DNA of 64,000 bases from Favolaschia claudopus (taxonomy: Eukaryota > Basidiomycota > Agaricomycetes > Agaricales > Mycenaceae). The notes below the pieces were generated by a model. It saw only the letters and a program-made list of their open reading frames with translations, was not told the DNA's origin and did no database searches. Positions 1 to 12,335 of this stretch are shown here, in pieces (positions within the stretch are counted from its first letter, which is position 1; every line of letters begins with the position of its first letter). The stretch covers positions 1,426,001 through 1,490,000 of the forward strand of contig JAWWNJ010000029.1 of NCBI GenBank assembly GCA_037176885.1, in the 5' to 3' direction. Position numbers and translations under genes: made by a program.

Positions 1-3000
1 CGGGTAGCCAGCCGTTTGGAAGTTGACACAGAGTCCGAAGCTCACTGGAATTTCATTAATCTTCATTATATTCATAACTCTCGAATATTGACGTTGGAAT
101 TGAACAACCCTGAAGAATCGCTGATTTCGTGTAGGACTAGGATTTAGAAATGTGGTTGAGTAGGCTGCAGAGTGATGCTGTGTTTGTAGGTAGTTCGAGT
201 TCTCCAAAGTTTCCGCGCTAGACAATGGTGGAGATCGAGATTGAAGAGGATAAAGTAGCAATTTGGGCACGCGGCCGAACGGTGATACTTAAAAAAGCGC
301 TGATCTGGAAATCTGTGTTTTCGGTCCAGGTTCACGTGGAGATTCTCGAATAAATACTAGTGAGGGATATAGAGGCAAAGGATGTCGTTGCAAGGAAGGG
401 TGCATTGCGCCCACGCCAACTGATAGAGTTCGAAGTTTCGGAATGGCCTGTCATTTATAGGTGGGCTATATCGATATCGAAGGCCCGTACGACCGAGAGT
501 GCGGGCTTGAGGTCGACGCGATGAAATGGGCGAAGCCTAGGGTCGTATCTGGATCTATCTGGTTGAAATTCGGAGGCAAGGAATATTTGAATCTATTAAA
601 AGATAGGATTCCGTAACGACGCCGTTGCGATAATATTGCATGCCATGTATTCTTTGCCGTGACGGGTCATGGAAGGGCGATGCGGACCAGAATTCACAAT
701 AATAGAAGGTGGTTCCAAACTGGGCCTGAAGTTGAACAGCTAACTTAACGGTGCGAAGCTAACAATCGCGGTACGGGTCTAGTTTACTTAGCAACGAGAA
801 GGTTTTGATCTTGTCAGCAGAGATGCTTGAAGGTATGCCAGTGGGTAATTGATACGATATATGACGGAGCGCATGGGAACCGCAGCGGTGAGTAGCTTGA
901 GCGTTTGAAGTCAGTGGGTTGAGTTTGGCAAACGATTTAACCGCCCAGGGGTTTAAAGTTCAAGCATGGACAATAACGGTGATCGGGAGCGTCCGAGTCC
1001 GGACGGTTAAGAGGGACTAGAATTGATTTTCGTAAATTGGATGTGCACAGCGTCGGTAAGTTCGGAATACATGGATAGAGGATTGGTACCCCGCTAATGT
1101 ACGTCGTGTTGGCTGCATGTTTGAAGCAGTAAAGTCGATTACAAATAAGAAGCGAAAATTTGAGAGTTGGCGTGAAGACAATGAAGTGACATCTCAACCA
1201 AGTGCCAGTGGAAACTTGTTGCCAGATGGTGACTGAATAAGCGAAGCTTGGCTCCGAAACGAGCCAGCAAGAATTTAAACGCCGGAATGCGACATTGATT
1301 ATAGTGGTAGCCGGTTTTGTGTAATGCTATTCGGACGAGAGTATGGAATGTGGCCAAGATGGCAAGGATACTCGACGATTGCTCGACCATGTGTGAATTT
1401 GTAGATGCCGGCGATGACTTAGACATATGGGACGTGGGAAGCAGAATTGGGGATCGTTTTGGGAGCATCACGGTCATTGTAAGAATGGTCGCTATCCGAA
1501 AACAAGCCAAGCACGGGGGGTTTGAGTCGTTATAGCAGGGATCGGGCCTGTGAAAGGTCATGCTTTTCTCGACACGCAGAGTGAGTTGATTCGAGCGTTG
1601 TTGGATTTGATGCATGACGGGAGGCTAAGATGAACAATGGAGAACGGAGAATATAAAGTCTTGTGTCCACACAGAGGGTATATATATGTCTCTGGAATTG
1701 AATCTGCCGTGAAATCGGCGTTTCTCGTGTGCGTTACCTCATGCCGCTTAACTTGGTTTTTGAACATCCGCGTTAACCGCAGCGGACAGAAGGACGACGA
1801 ATGGTCGAGCGTGAATATTGTGTCATATCAAGAGTGAATCGGAAGTAGTATGGAGGATAAACTTGTAAAAGAGCATATCCCGCAACGATGAGTTAGAAAT
1901 CGAGACTCAGATCGCATACTTTGAATGTAACCCGTGTGACCCGCCGATGGGGGTGTGTTAACTTTGAAGGTCGATAGATGTAAATTGAGCATTCGTTCGT
2001 CACAGATATGGGCGTGATAGGCGCTTCAGAGTAGCAACAATATCGGTGCCAGCGGCTGGTAAAAGAGAGCTTGAGCGGTCATTGTTGGTGCGCGGAATAA
2101 TTTCTTGTGTCCAAAAAATCGATGACGAGTCGTAAAACGTTAGGAGTCAACGAGTTCTAGTCGCGTAGGAACCCATTCCATGGTGGCTTTAACAGCGGGG
2201 CAAAACGAGCGTTCAGAAGTCAATACTGGTCTGTAGAATGATCGTCGGGAGAGAACTCGAATTATGACAACAGGGCGCATCGGAGAGGGAGTATTGAAGG
2301 GATCGATTAAGAGTCAGGAACATGTAGCTTTCAAAGGCAACGCGCGATACGAATATTGGACCTTGAGCCGGAGACGTTGAAATACTTGCAAGAGTCGCCA
2401 ATCTGGGAACGTGAAAGTAGACAGGAATCTGCGAAAGCGCAACATCGAGCGTGAAACTGGAAAATTAGCCAAGTAAGTTACGCTCTAAATTGGGTTTTGA
2501 ACGTGGAATAGCGAGGGCATCGAGCATGGATGTGGAAGGGCGGAACACCACTTGAGCTTTGAGCTTTAAGGTGAATATCAAAGGCAAGAACAGCGCTTGA
2601 ACTTTAAGCATGAAACTTGAAAGGTGCGAGTATCGCTTTAGTTTAAACTTGAGGCGTGAAAGGTGCGAACACCGCTTTACTTTAACTTGAGGCGTGAAAG
2701 GTGCGAACACCTCTGTACTTTAAACTTGAGGGGTGAAAGGTGCGAACAGCGCTTCACTTTAAGTTTGAATTGGTAACGTGAAAGGTGTGAATGGCTTTAG
2801 TGAATGGCTTTAGATTTAAGATTGAATCGAAAACGTGAAGTGGCGAGGGCGAATGCCGCTCGAGTGATAACGCGAAATATTCGGTGCGAATGCTTGGGCT
2901 ATTCCAAGCGTGAATGTGAATTGAAGGCGCAAACGCTGCGTGAGCGCGTGAATTGAGGACTCGGAGGAACTGAGCAAGACAAGGTTATCGACAAAGGTGC

Positions 3001-3377
3001 TGATGTCGTGAGGAACGGGCGAGGGAAATTGGTAGTGGAGAGGTGACGCTAAGGAATATGACCGGCTTTGGCACAGGAGAGCCAAAAGAGTACCTCGATA
3101 AATTGGAGGTTGGCGAAGGGAGACCAAGTATGAGACAGGGGTACAAAGCCGTGCGTTGCGAGTATCGACACAGAATGAGTACTCCAGTGATATTCGGGGA
3201 GGACGGTTGGGGTTGCAGGTGGTTCATACTCTGGTGATAAGGAGGGTCGGATAGTCAATTAGACTCGGATTCAGGGGTTTCGAGTGCAGGAGGGCGCATC
3301 GTGAATGAGCGAGTTGGACAGGGGTGAAGGAATCCAAGGGGAAGTATTAGGCGTCGAGCGGGATGTTGATAGAAGCT
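1..3377. other. Gene-poor region
   Basis: No reading frame here has a recognisable domain, a credible chain of GT-AG introns, or protein-like composition. Open frames on both strands are short and end at random stops. The only clear structure is the minisatellite at about 2600-2800. It could hold an untranslated RNA or a decayed gene, but nothing visible supports either. Confidence 0.6.
2600..2800. repeat. About 39-bp minisatellite, 4-5 copies
   Basis: The core GTGAAAGGTGCGAACA recurs with starts near 2618, 2657, 2695, 2734 and 2779. Spacing is 38-39 bp for the first four copies and 45 bp for the last. Between cores lies a variable CTTTACTTTAAACTTGAG-type segment. Copies differ at several positions, so the array is not very recent. 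No coding frame runs through it convincingly. Confidence 0.8.
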
Positions 3378-3600
3378 GAGCGACGTGAAATCGGAATGTT
3401 TGTGAGTGCGGAAAGCTGGCAGAACGAAGGAGATGAAGCTGAGCGACGTGAAATCGGAATGTTTGTGAGTGCGGAAAGCTGGCAGAACGAAGGAGATGAT
3501 GGTGGTGGAGGAAGAGAAAGAGCGACGTGAAATCGGAATGTTTGTGAGTGCGGAAAGCTGGCAGAACGAAGGAGATGATGGTGGTGGAGGAAGAGAAAGG
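3378..3600. repeat. Tandem repeat, three copies of 63-79 bp
   Basis: The unit begins GAGCGACGTGAAATCGG and is present at 3378, 3441 and 3520. The first copy is 63 bp. The second and third are about 79 bp because they also carry a GGTGGTGGAGGAAGAGA-type purine tract. Shared parts are essentially identical, so the expansion looks recent. The array sits just beyond the stop codon of the minus-strand gene that ends at 3661. Confidence 0.85.
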
Positions 3601-3660
3601 TCCGGATCTGATCGGCCCATCTCTGCCGCTGTCACAAAACGGCACACTGTCTTCCCAGGC

Positions 3661-4875
3661 TCAGACAGTGTTTCCACCTCTATAAATCGTTCGAGCTTCC
3701 GTTACGCTGGCAGTTATTCTGTACGCCGAGTTCAGTTCAGTTTCCAACAAACGGCAAACAACGCACGTACCCATTCTCATCGCCCGCTTCTTCTTCGTTT
3801 TCTCATGCTTACCCTCTTCCTCCTCCTCATGATCAACCTCAACCTCCTCATGTTTGCGTTTCTGTGCATGCCCTCCCCGCCCTGGATCAAGAACGTCGTG
3901 AAACCACCTCGCCACCCGAGCTACGCTCCCCACCTCCCCGTATACAGCCCACGCAAAATCGATTGAAAATATAGACGTCTTGAGAACGAGCTGGGATAGT
4001 GCTGCGTGGATGCGTTGCGGGTCTTCGTCTTCATCTTGGGATGATGCATCTAAGCGTGGGTTATAGTCAGCGAAATATGAAGGAAAGCAGGAAAGGTATA
4101 GAGAAAGAAGCGATGACATACCGTTCTCCGCTACCAGCTCAGACGACGCCTCAGCGATCGGCATCGAATCCCTCAACGCACTCGCCTGCTCCTCAATGAT
4201 CTCCTTCGTCACTTCGAGGTCGCCTTTCTGCGTGTACACCTCCCATACGTAATCGACGGTGAAGACCTTGCTGCGGTGCGCCATGCGAGATAGCTTGTGG
4301 TGCAATCTCGCGTGTTGCGCGGCGGGGGATTCTTCGACGTCGTCCGAGTCGTCACAGTCTGCCGGAATTCCTCGCGTTTCGGCCGCAGCATCGACACTTG
4401 CAGTTGGATGCACAGGCGAGGGGGGCGATGCGGTGTATGGTGCCTGTGGCGAAAGAAGCTTGTGTTAGTAGGCAATACAGATTGGGACGGCATGACGGGC
4501 AGAGAACAAAAAGGCTCACGGAAAATAGGGATGTCATAGAATGTAGCATGGAGGTCGAGGCTCGGGCTAGAGACGGAGATGGCGTTGGGGGTCGGGTGTC
4601 TGAACCACCGGGGGCGCTGGACGGCGCTGCGACAGGTGCACGGGAGGGCTGGGGATAGTTTGAGATGCGTGGTGTATGATACGGGTGGGATTTGACATAC
4701 TGAGGTCAAGCAGAGGGGATTCTTTGTGGCTTTGGGGCTGGTGACGAAGCCTCGAAACGCGAGGCGGTCTTTCAGGGGCGAGAGCTTCAAGAACGACAGA
4801 TTTTCTCAGATTGAAACAGCGCTTCAAGACTAAAAACGCACCTCCTCGGAAGCTTCGACCTGCTGTACACGACAT
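3661..4875 (-). CDS. Hypothetical protein, possibly mitochondrial helical-repeat (PPR-like)
   Basis: The function is not recognised. The model starts at 4875 with a short, basic, acid-free N-terminus (MSCTAGRSFRGG...), which would suit a mitochondrial presequence. I infer introns after ...LLDLS, after ...FYDIPIF and after ...VAENG (the last contains GCTGAC and ends CTTAG). The middle holds two related helical segments, SKVFTVDYVWEVYTQKGDL and TSIFSIDFAWAVYGEVGSV, which suggest PPR/TPR-like repeats. They are followed by an acidic stretch and a Lys/Glu-rich segment. At roughly 320 residues it would be short for a fungal mitochondrial PPR protein, so it could be a truncated copy. The family call is inference; that this is a gene is moderately supported by the coherent splicing. 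Confidence 0.5.
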
Positions 4876-5003
4876 GGCGAAGAGCGCGTGGACGGCTGAG
4901 AAAGAGACGAATGTATCATTGGGTATTTTTCATGACATGAGAAGGCAAGAGACGCACAGGTAAAGAGTTGGATAGGGCCAATGGCGAGCCCAGAGGTTGT
5001 ACG

Positions 5004-5546
5004 TCAGGCTGAGGATGACTCGGCGCATATTGAGGCGACCTCAGAGTGGTGTTGCCCGATTTGCGCCCGTATGTCTGGAGTACTATTCATGAACTCTGCA
5101 TTCATTGCATGCTTGAACGATGGACCTACTCTTAGGGTCTTCGCCGGCGGTTTGGGCGCGGACGATCCGGGATAGTTTCGGGCTGAGTATCGTTGTACGC
5201 GTCGGTCGAAGTCTGCGTGCTTGTTCTTGTAGCGCGTCATCCAGGACTTCGCGGGTCGATGACGGCTCCAAGAGAAATTCTCGGATGCCTGGAGTATAGT
5301 CCGTTGAGGTCGATACGATTCTTGTCGAACGACGAATGCACACCTCCGGGCCCAACACTGCGTAGAAGTCCTGACTGTAACGCTTCGTAGCAGTCGGGTC
5401 GTTCTTCCCAATGAACTCGGCGAGATGCTCGTCCTCCGAGGAGTCGAATCTGTGGATACCGAGTCAGATGCGCGGGACGCTGAACTGGACTCGAAGACGA
5501 ACCTGACATTGCGATAATTGTCGCCGCTTGCTGAAGCCTTAGGCAT
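5004..5546 (-). CDS. Rap1-type Myb DNA-binding domain protein (short)
   Basis: Splicing three exons gives one Rap1-Myb-like domain. Exon 1 starts MPKASASGDNYRNV (ATG at 5546). A 52-nt intron (GTTCGT...CACAG) leads to FDSSEDEHLAEFIGKNDP and SQDFYAVLGPE. A 56-nt intron (GTGTGC...TCCAG) then leads to ASENFSWSRHRPAKSWMTR and YKNKHADFDRRVQRYSARN. The order (acidic EDEHL helix, FYAVLG helix, W-S-x-H-x(3)-W-x(2)-RYK, then FDRR) is that of the Rap1 Myb family, which binds DNA and in yeast Rap1 acts at telomeres and promoters. No BRCT or Rap1 C-terminal domain is visible. The stop at 5004 is one option; a further intron near 5060-5110 would give a different, equally short tail. The molecular role is inferred from the domain only. 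Confidence 0.6.
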   Translation of the reverse strand: MPKASASGDNYRNVRFVFESSSASRASDSVSTDSTPRRTSISPSSLGRTTRLLRSVTVRTSTQCWARRCAFVVRQESYRPQRTILQASENFSWSRHRPAKSWMTRYKNKHADFDRRVQRYSARNYPGSSAPKPPAKTLRVGPSFKHAMNAEFMNSTPDIRAQIGQHHSEVASICAESSSA

Positions 5547-6189
5547 CGCAGAAAGCGGGAAAGTGTTGGGCAGGGGTGTCAAGGGAGTTGGAGGTTGTCG
5601 TCGAATGAGAAGAATGTCTCGAAATCAGTCATTGAATCGGCGGAAGAAGGGCCGAGGGATATCAGACAAAAGCTAATCACTTGCAGGGTCGGATTTCGAA
5701 GCTGTTCGCGATTGCTTCTCAACTAACGGTGTATAGGTCATTTGCCGGGATATTACAGCGTTTAGACATCGAAAAGGATCTTCTTCAACGGAGAGACGAA
5801 AGCACGGAGGGAACTGCTCGACAACAGTGGTGGTGGTTCAAGACAAGCCAGACGACGACACGTGTCGCATCGATTCTGCGGCGATCATCTCGGCAAGATT
5901 TTCGCCCTCAGCCAAGGTCTGCTCGAACTGGAATTATTCGTTCACTCACTCAGCTACAAAGTGGTGGGACTCAAAACTCAAAGATCGGTGGAGTCTTGGA
6001 GTGGTTTGGTTTCATTCACTTATTATTCAGAATATCGAATCAACAATGAGCACAAGCATGCTAAGAAATTCCAGTCGAAGTTGAAAAAAGCAAGAAATAT
6101 ACAATGTGTGATCTGTAAGACTATATAACAACTAGTGAAATCCATTATCGTAGTCTGTAAGTTAGTCGTTCAATTAACCGCCGTTCATC
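5547..6189. other. Intergenic region
   Basis: A frame at 5630-5632 on minus could encode a short acidic peptide (MTDFETFFSFDDNLQLP) before a stop; it may be an upstream ORF in the leader of the Rap1-Myb gene. Plus-strand frames here lack protein-like composition. Nothing else is seen. Confidence 0.4.
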
Positions 6190-9100
6190 TCAACTCGTGC
6201 GCACACGCTTCGCATCCGGACTCCATTCTGGCGAATCAAGTTCTCGTGCCTCGCGCTTACCAAGTCGGCGCCGGAGTGCATCATATAGCGTGGCATTGAA
6301 TCCAATGCATTCGAGTCCCATGCATTCCGAGTTCACAACGCCGCTGGGGAACAATCGCGAAATAACCTGCGACTGCTCATCGACGGGCAACATCGCCACC
6401 CGAGCCGCGCGCAGCAGTTCAAGAGGCGACTACAAACAAACGGTGTTAGGAACGGGGAAGTTAGAACAGATTCGGAACGACGTACTACACCTTCCGGCGC
6501 CGGGCTGCCTCCGGGACACAAATACCTCAAATCATGGCAGCGATAAGTTCCAACATAGAAGATTGAATCTCCAATATCGACGAACAACTCCCGCCAGGAT
6601 CCCACCAGAGCCGTGATATCGGAGGATTGCATCCATGTACCTCTCGAATTGTCATATTGGTGTGTGGGCGAGAATGCCAGAGCATGCAGCCGATCTGGTG
6701 AGGCCCAGATCGTACGCTGCGGAAGATAAAGCGCATAGTCGAGATACCTAATGATCAACTTCAGAATTCAACCCCTGCGCGTGAAATGACTCGATCGTAC
6801 CCTTTGCAGACCGGATCCTTCAAAAGAATTGAACATGAGAGCCAATTCCAATACTCGAACAAAACGCACGGAAGCCAGATGTTGCGACAGGTTAACGTTA
6901 AATTTCGCGACTGGCTGCAAAGAATGGAAATTAGGTCGACCCGCAACGGTCGATGGGAACACCGCCATCGAGTCTTCGTACAGGATTTGCGCCATGGTTG
7001 TCTACATATCTACTGAGCGGTGCGGCGTACACAAAAATGATGAAAGGTTTACCGATGCTGGCTCGTTCTATGCGAGAATATATATTAATTGGGTTGGCTC
7101 AATCTGCTCATACGGAAAATGCAAGTCTCACCTTGACTCTACTCCAAAGCGCTTGGTTTATATTTCTCAATGTAGCCAATTGACTCCCTTGCGACTTCGA
7201 TTCCTGTAGATACAGTCAGCGATGACATTCAATCTGCCCAGCTTTGACACAAACACTTCGAAGCGTCTACATTTTCGTCTTCCGTCAGATTTGAATTCTC
7301 GACATGTAAGAAAAGCCACGTACAGTGATCTTGGTCCTGGAAGCAACCAGATGAGCGACCTGAACTAGACCCGCACCCATAAAACAATCCTTACCGAAGT
7401 TCGACCGCCTCCGCGTTGATTTTCTCCGCAGCACCGATCACCTCACCACACGTCTGAACAATAAAATACACCGTCACACCATCGTGCATGAGAGTAGGAA
7501 GAAATCAATAAACCTTTTGCAGCTCATTCTTGTCCGCCCAAAGCGCTCGGTAGTCCTGTTTCAATCGTTTCAGTGTTTGGCAGCACTCGTGAACGAATAA
7601 ATACTGAAACGCACGTCATGAAGTTTCAAATTCCTCGCCTCAAGGTCATCGCAAATCTGCGAACAAAAAGTAAGTTGGATCAATCAGTGAACTGCTTCGA
7701 CTATTCGATGAAGTGGCGGCGAACTGTTTTTAACTGGGACGAGGACTGGATATGAATAGTTAGTCGGCGATGGAAGTTGATTTATATATGCCCGACATGA
7801 CGCACTGCTGAACTGTTTTGTTCTAGATACGCATTCTTCTGTGTTAACTGCTGGTTCGCGGCTACCAGCTTGTCATGTCGCTGGAACGAGATGAATTCAA
7901 GAGATGTATATATCGACTGTTACTGTTAGAAGTACCTTTTGCAGCTCTTCGCTCAGCTCCAGTTCCTCGTTGTACAATCGGTCAAGTTTTGCGTAAGCCT
8001 GCGAAGCACTTTGCTGAAGAGAATAAGGGATAAAGGAAATGAACGGATTTACCTGTTGCGAGGCTTGTGCCTGCCCAACGCATTGTCGTTAGTTGATTGT
8101 TCAGTCGCATTGAAGGGACGGATTATCACCTGTTTCACGGCCTTGGTCACGTCGTTCGACAAGTCGGCAATTCTATCGCTCAAGTCCTCGTTCTGCATAG
8201 GAAATATCAGACAACATGAATGAATTCCGAGCGACCCTGACCTGTCTTTTTTCTCTGACGAAATTCTCATGCAATTCACTCGCTCTCGTCATCTCGTCTC
8301 CGTGCTACAAGATAACGTTTGCGATGCGCTCGCAAAATATGGAATGGCGATCGTACCCGTTTCTCCGACGCGGCAAGTTCTTTACTTAAGTTACCCACCT
8401 CTATCTTGAGCGATTTGAGCTCTTTGGAGCTCTCCGTAGTCAACAGGGGTCAAAACGACTGCAACACCTCGAGTTGGGGGCAGATACTCACCTCGGCACC
8501 GCTCGGTTTCCCCTTTTTCAATGCATAGTATTTCTTTTGCAAATCTTGCAAGTTCTGAGGCAGATCAGTGCAGACCTGAAGAGTTCCAACACAGAACATA
8601 CCTCCTCCACCAGCGCTTTCTGTTACACTTTGAGGATGCATCGAGATTGAGTCTCAAAAGAATACGTACCGCATTTGAGATTTCTATCGCATGTTGCTCG
8701 TACGCATTCGCGTTGATAAGAGCTTCGTCTTTGGCGGTACTTATCTCGGAGTGCGACTGGAAAAATATGAAGGGTGCCACGCTCATCAGAAAAAAAACGC
8801 AACTCACGCGCTTGAGCTCACGATGCGCGATCTTCAGCGCGTCGTATTTGTTCCGCAAATCCTCCGTCTCTTCCGCCTGCGAAAAGCAATACTGTGAGTT
8901 TTATCAACGCGCTAGTCTCATACAGACTTGGTCATTCTCAGAACCACGGAGTTTCGTTGCTTTTGCCGCGTCTTCTTGCAAGCTCACAACCTGCTTACGG
9001 AGTCTCGTTATTTCCGCATCCGCCTGAAGGGATACGATGGTCGAGTTGGCTCTCGCTTCGCAAATCGCATCGTTAGCAGCCTGACGCTGAAGTCATCGCC

Positions 9101-9249
9101 TCGACCGTTAACGACTAGAATTCTTAGCCCTGTTGCCGCGATCTGCCTACCTCCTGCACGAGCTTTTCCTCCAGAGTCCGTACGCGGACACTACTTTCTT
9201 CGAACGCGCGGACGAGTTGCTGGAAGACCTCTGAAGGGTCTTTGGCCAT
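6190..9249 (-). CDS. Coiled-coil family protein, paralogue A (GTYRCHDLR domain)
   Basis: The family is not one I can name. The ATG at 9249 opens MAKDPSEVFQQLVRAFEES. More than ten short exons follow, rich in Glu/Lys/Ala/Leu with heptad character, for example AANDAICEARANSTIVSLQ, KYDALKIAHRELKR, NEDLSDRIADLSNDVTKAV and QDYRALWADKNELQK. They form a long coiled coil. The C-terminal domain begins near 6980 with LQPVAKFNVNLSQHLAS. It continues through RYLDYALYLPQRTIW, RELFVDIGDSIFYVGTYRC, HDLRYLCPGG and, after a 59-nt intron, SPLELLRAARVAMLPVDEQ and GLECIGFNATLYDALRRRL. It ends in a basic KRVRTS tail. The same blocks occur in the same order in the genes at 55.5-57.7 and 59.4-61.6 kb, which supports this model. 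A is the most divergent copy. The function is unknown; a nuclear scaffold is only a guess. Confidence 0.7.
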
Positions 9250-11848
9250 CTTTGAGACGAAAACGAACGGCCAGCGCAAGGCGCTGAGAAGCAAAAGGAA
9301 AACGAAGGAAAAAAGCGGAAGGAAGAAACTTACGGTCACATGACGCGCGAGAATATTCTTTCGGCCGATCGGGAGTTGCCGGTCGTCCTTGTCTCCTGCC
9401 ACAACCCAGTCGCAAGCTCGACAATTTCAGGGGTATTCCGCAGGAAGATATCTTCGCGCGGGACTCGAGAAGCGGCATAGCTCTCTTCTAATTACCCTCG
9501 CTCCACTGGAAAATTGTGGGTCAACTCGAAAAAAAGCAATTTCGACAAAATTTCGATTTAAAGAGTCTTCGGACGGCGGAGGTAGTTCTGAACTCAACTT
9601 GCCTCCAAAACTCCGCATTCTCTGCTTTTTTCTTACGTTTCTGCTGCATGTCGAGAGTGCAAACTATCAGGCAACCAATCAGGGGCAGCCATTGCATGGT
9701 TCACGATGGGTATATTCGTCAACTTATCTTGGACTCTATCCAATCTGTGGACCTCGTACGAACGGCGACGTGACCTGCCGCTGGAAATTCCGACGCTGGT
9801 TCCGACGCACTGTAGGTATCTCTATTTTGCTGTCATACCGACCCTCTATGGACTGTTATTTTGTAGCCTATTAACCTCTTGCGGATGCAATGAGACTCAT
9901 GAATGATAGAAACGCGGCGAATAGGTACTATAGTCATATGAGCTTGTGCTACACGTATGTATGTGATGCTAATTACTTGCTAATTACACTGCATAGAAAA
10001 CGCCAACCACGAGGAAAACACCGCTCATTTCGAGGGAAGGTTCGTCGCGTTGAGTTCAAGTCAAGAAATTCTTATGCTCACGAGTCTTTGTGTTTGCCGA
10101 TTCAAACGCGGTTTTTTGCAGCCCTCTTCAACACTTTTTACTCTCACCATCGAAGGACGAAGAATCCATTGCGCGGTGGCAACTTTTTGGACACGTCCAG
10201 TGTTCCTTGGAGCGAAAATGAATGCCTTCTATCGTCGGTTTCGCCGCGGCAACCCGTTAACCAATTACTTCTCCCTCGAGCACGCCCGCCGTCAAAGCGA
10301 GGCCCAGAAATCCTGAACGTTGAAACAATTATGTACGCGAATTCCGTGCACCGTTTCCAAACCGTCCAGTGGTTTTCAGTACGTAAGGTAAATACATCAC
10401 GTTTGACTTTGAGTCTTGCAACTTATAGATACGACAGCGAGGACGAGTTTCCACTTCAACGTCTCAAAGATGTTTCAAAATTGCAAGTAAGTCTTGCCGG
10501 CAAATTTAATTATCGAGTAACATACATGAACGCCACAACATCTCTGAATGTGAGACGGCCGACGGGCTAGCAAGAGGAGGCCGCGTGTAGTACATCGGCA
10601 TATATCTCCAAGAGGCTGGGCAAAACCTACGGACTGGAACGTTCACCAGGTGCGATTCTGGATGGGCTTTGCTGCCGTTTTGGCTTGATATTCACCCCAT
10701 CACATAGGCGCATTCTGAGATGATAGAAATAGCAGAAGGCCTTCAAGTTGCATCAGGAGAAAGAGGTACGTCCGGGCCTGACGCAAAACTCCTAACGTGA
10801 ATATTCGAGCTCATTCCGAGAAAGACCAACCTGATCAGCCGCGAGTGCTGTGCCAATGGTCGTTTGTAAACTGACTAAATTGAAAATTACTTCAGAGGCT
10901 ACAAGCCGCCGGTGGATACTAACGCAATAACAACGCGGGAACCCTCAAGTTCAATTGAATTCTAGGAGGTAAGGTTGCGTCATTTTTTTCCCCCCGCTGA
11001 AATTCTCTCTCCGAGAAATGTATTGGAATGAGGCCCTTGCAGTGGATAAAGAGTCAGAATAAATTTCCACGTGCATCTAGTCCAGCCTCAGGTATGATTT
11101 GAACCTTCAACAAGTGGCCGACGGTTCACCAAGTGAGTGTGACACGCGTGTAGTCCACATACACCTGCTGATATTTTGCTGAGGTTGTCGTAAGAACAAC
11201 GGGTGCAAAGCGACTCGTTCCTATCGAAGCATTCTTTCATTTCCATTTGTTTCCGACAGTTCTTGCGGATCAATTGCATGTGGGGACGATTCGGGGCGGA
11301 TGCAGTGGAGGTTTTGACATTTCGCGGGACGATTCTCTGCGACGCTAAGCCAACAGGTTATTGACATTCTCATCCAGGAAGCTAAGTGACCAATCTTCGT
11401 TCGTTGTATTAGAGAATTTTCCAGTTCAATTTGGCTTTCACCTACATGATTATCGAGTTCTGCAGCCGCATTCGCTTTCTCACGGGCGAGAATCATTTCC
11501 AGTGCCACGAGGGCCAGGCAAGTCAGCGAAGGAATCTGTCCAAGTCTATCATCCATGCTAACGTCGGCCGCCGCAGGAAATGACGAACATCACGGACACT
11601 GTAAATTTTTCTTTAGGTCGGGTTGAACGTGCGGTATGTCGGTGCATGTGGTGGCTAAATTCGACCTGTCAGGCCCAGCGGCCGCCGCGCCAAGTTCAAG
11701 GGTTGCGTCGTGGGGCGGGAGTCTCCTGCCATGAATGGAAAGAAAGATGAGTAGGCCTGGTTCATATAGCTGTTGGGTGCAATAGCATCAATCGAGGCAT
11801 GAGTGGGTTCGTGGCTTCAGATCGATCGTTGAACTTACAACATAATCA

Positions 11849-12335
11849 TCAATCAGGCGCTGTTGAAGGCCGGAGGGGTTTGAGATCAGTACGTCGATTG
11901 TGAGAATTGCCTATAATTTGAGCAACTGAGCAATTGTGCACGCAGCTTTCACAGTAAGCGACGGGGAAGCGATTCCTTGCGGCCGTTGCGTCCGTCGCTG
12001 TCTCCGTTGTGGGCTCCGACTGGCCTCCGTTGATTGTGCATGTGGAACCTTTCTCACAGTGAGTACGACCGTCACGTATACTCGCTGAAATATTCCCGTG
12101 CAGAGCTATGCAACTGAATCCTCGGTTTCTTGAAGTCAGTGTTTCACACATTCCGCCATGGCCAGCTGTCTTGAAGCCGTTTCGATAGGACGCCCACAAA
12201 CACCCACATGGGTCTTTCAGGCTCGGCAAATTCGCATCTCCTAGCGACGCCGTTCTGCCCACCATCCATATCAACATTGCGTTCCGTTTGATACTCACGA
12301 CCGAGATATGCTATAGTAAGTAACTTCAAAGGCAA
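11849..12335 (-). CDS. Possible small Cys-containing secreted protein (weak)
   Basis: On minus an ATG at 12335 gives MPLKLLTIAYLGR, a short hydrophobic start. Using GTATCA as donor and GGGCAG as acceptor (41-nt intron) joins it in frame to a longer segment with spaced cysteines: KDPCGCLWASYRNGFKTAG, then GGMCETL, HCEKGSTCTINGG and YCESCVHNCSVAQ. The Cys spacing and short length would suit a small secreted protein. However, the signal peptide is weak, the intron is minimal and I recognise no family. It may be chance. Confidence 0.2.

Noticed and set aside
3661..4875. J-domain co-chaperone (Jac1/HscB) from the LHATFYDI-like start
   Set aside because: No HPD motif or following J-domain helices; the later segments look like helical repeats instead.
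6190..9249. Assignment of the coiled-coil family to a known fungal domain of unknown function (DUF6697-type)
   Set aside because: I recalled that family's conserved blocks and they do not match the GTY(K/R)CHDLR or GFN-x(2)-LY blocks seen here.
9890..10570. 226-codon open frame on plus in the gene-poor region
   Set aside because: No domain, irregular composition, no intron logic and no similarity to other genes in the window; best explained as chance.
11084..11110. Possible tRNA from a GGTTCAAATC sequence on minus
   Set aside because: Flanking bases cannot form a T stem and there is no A box at the right distance.
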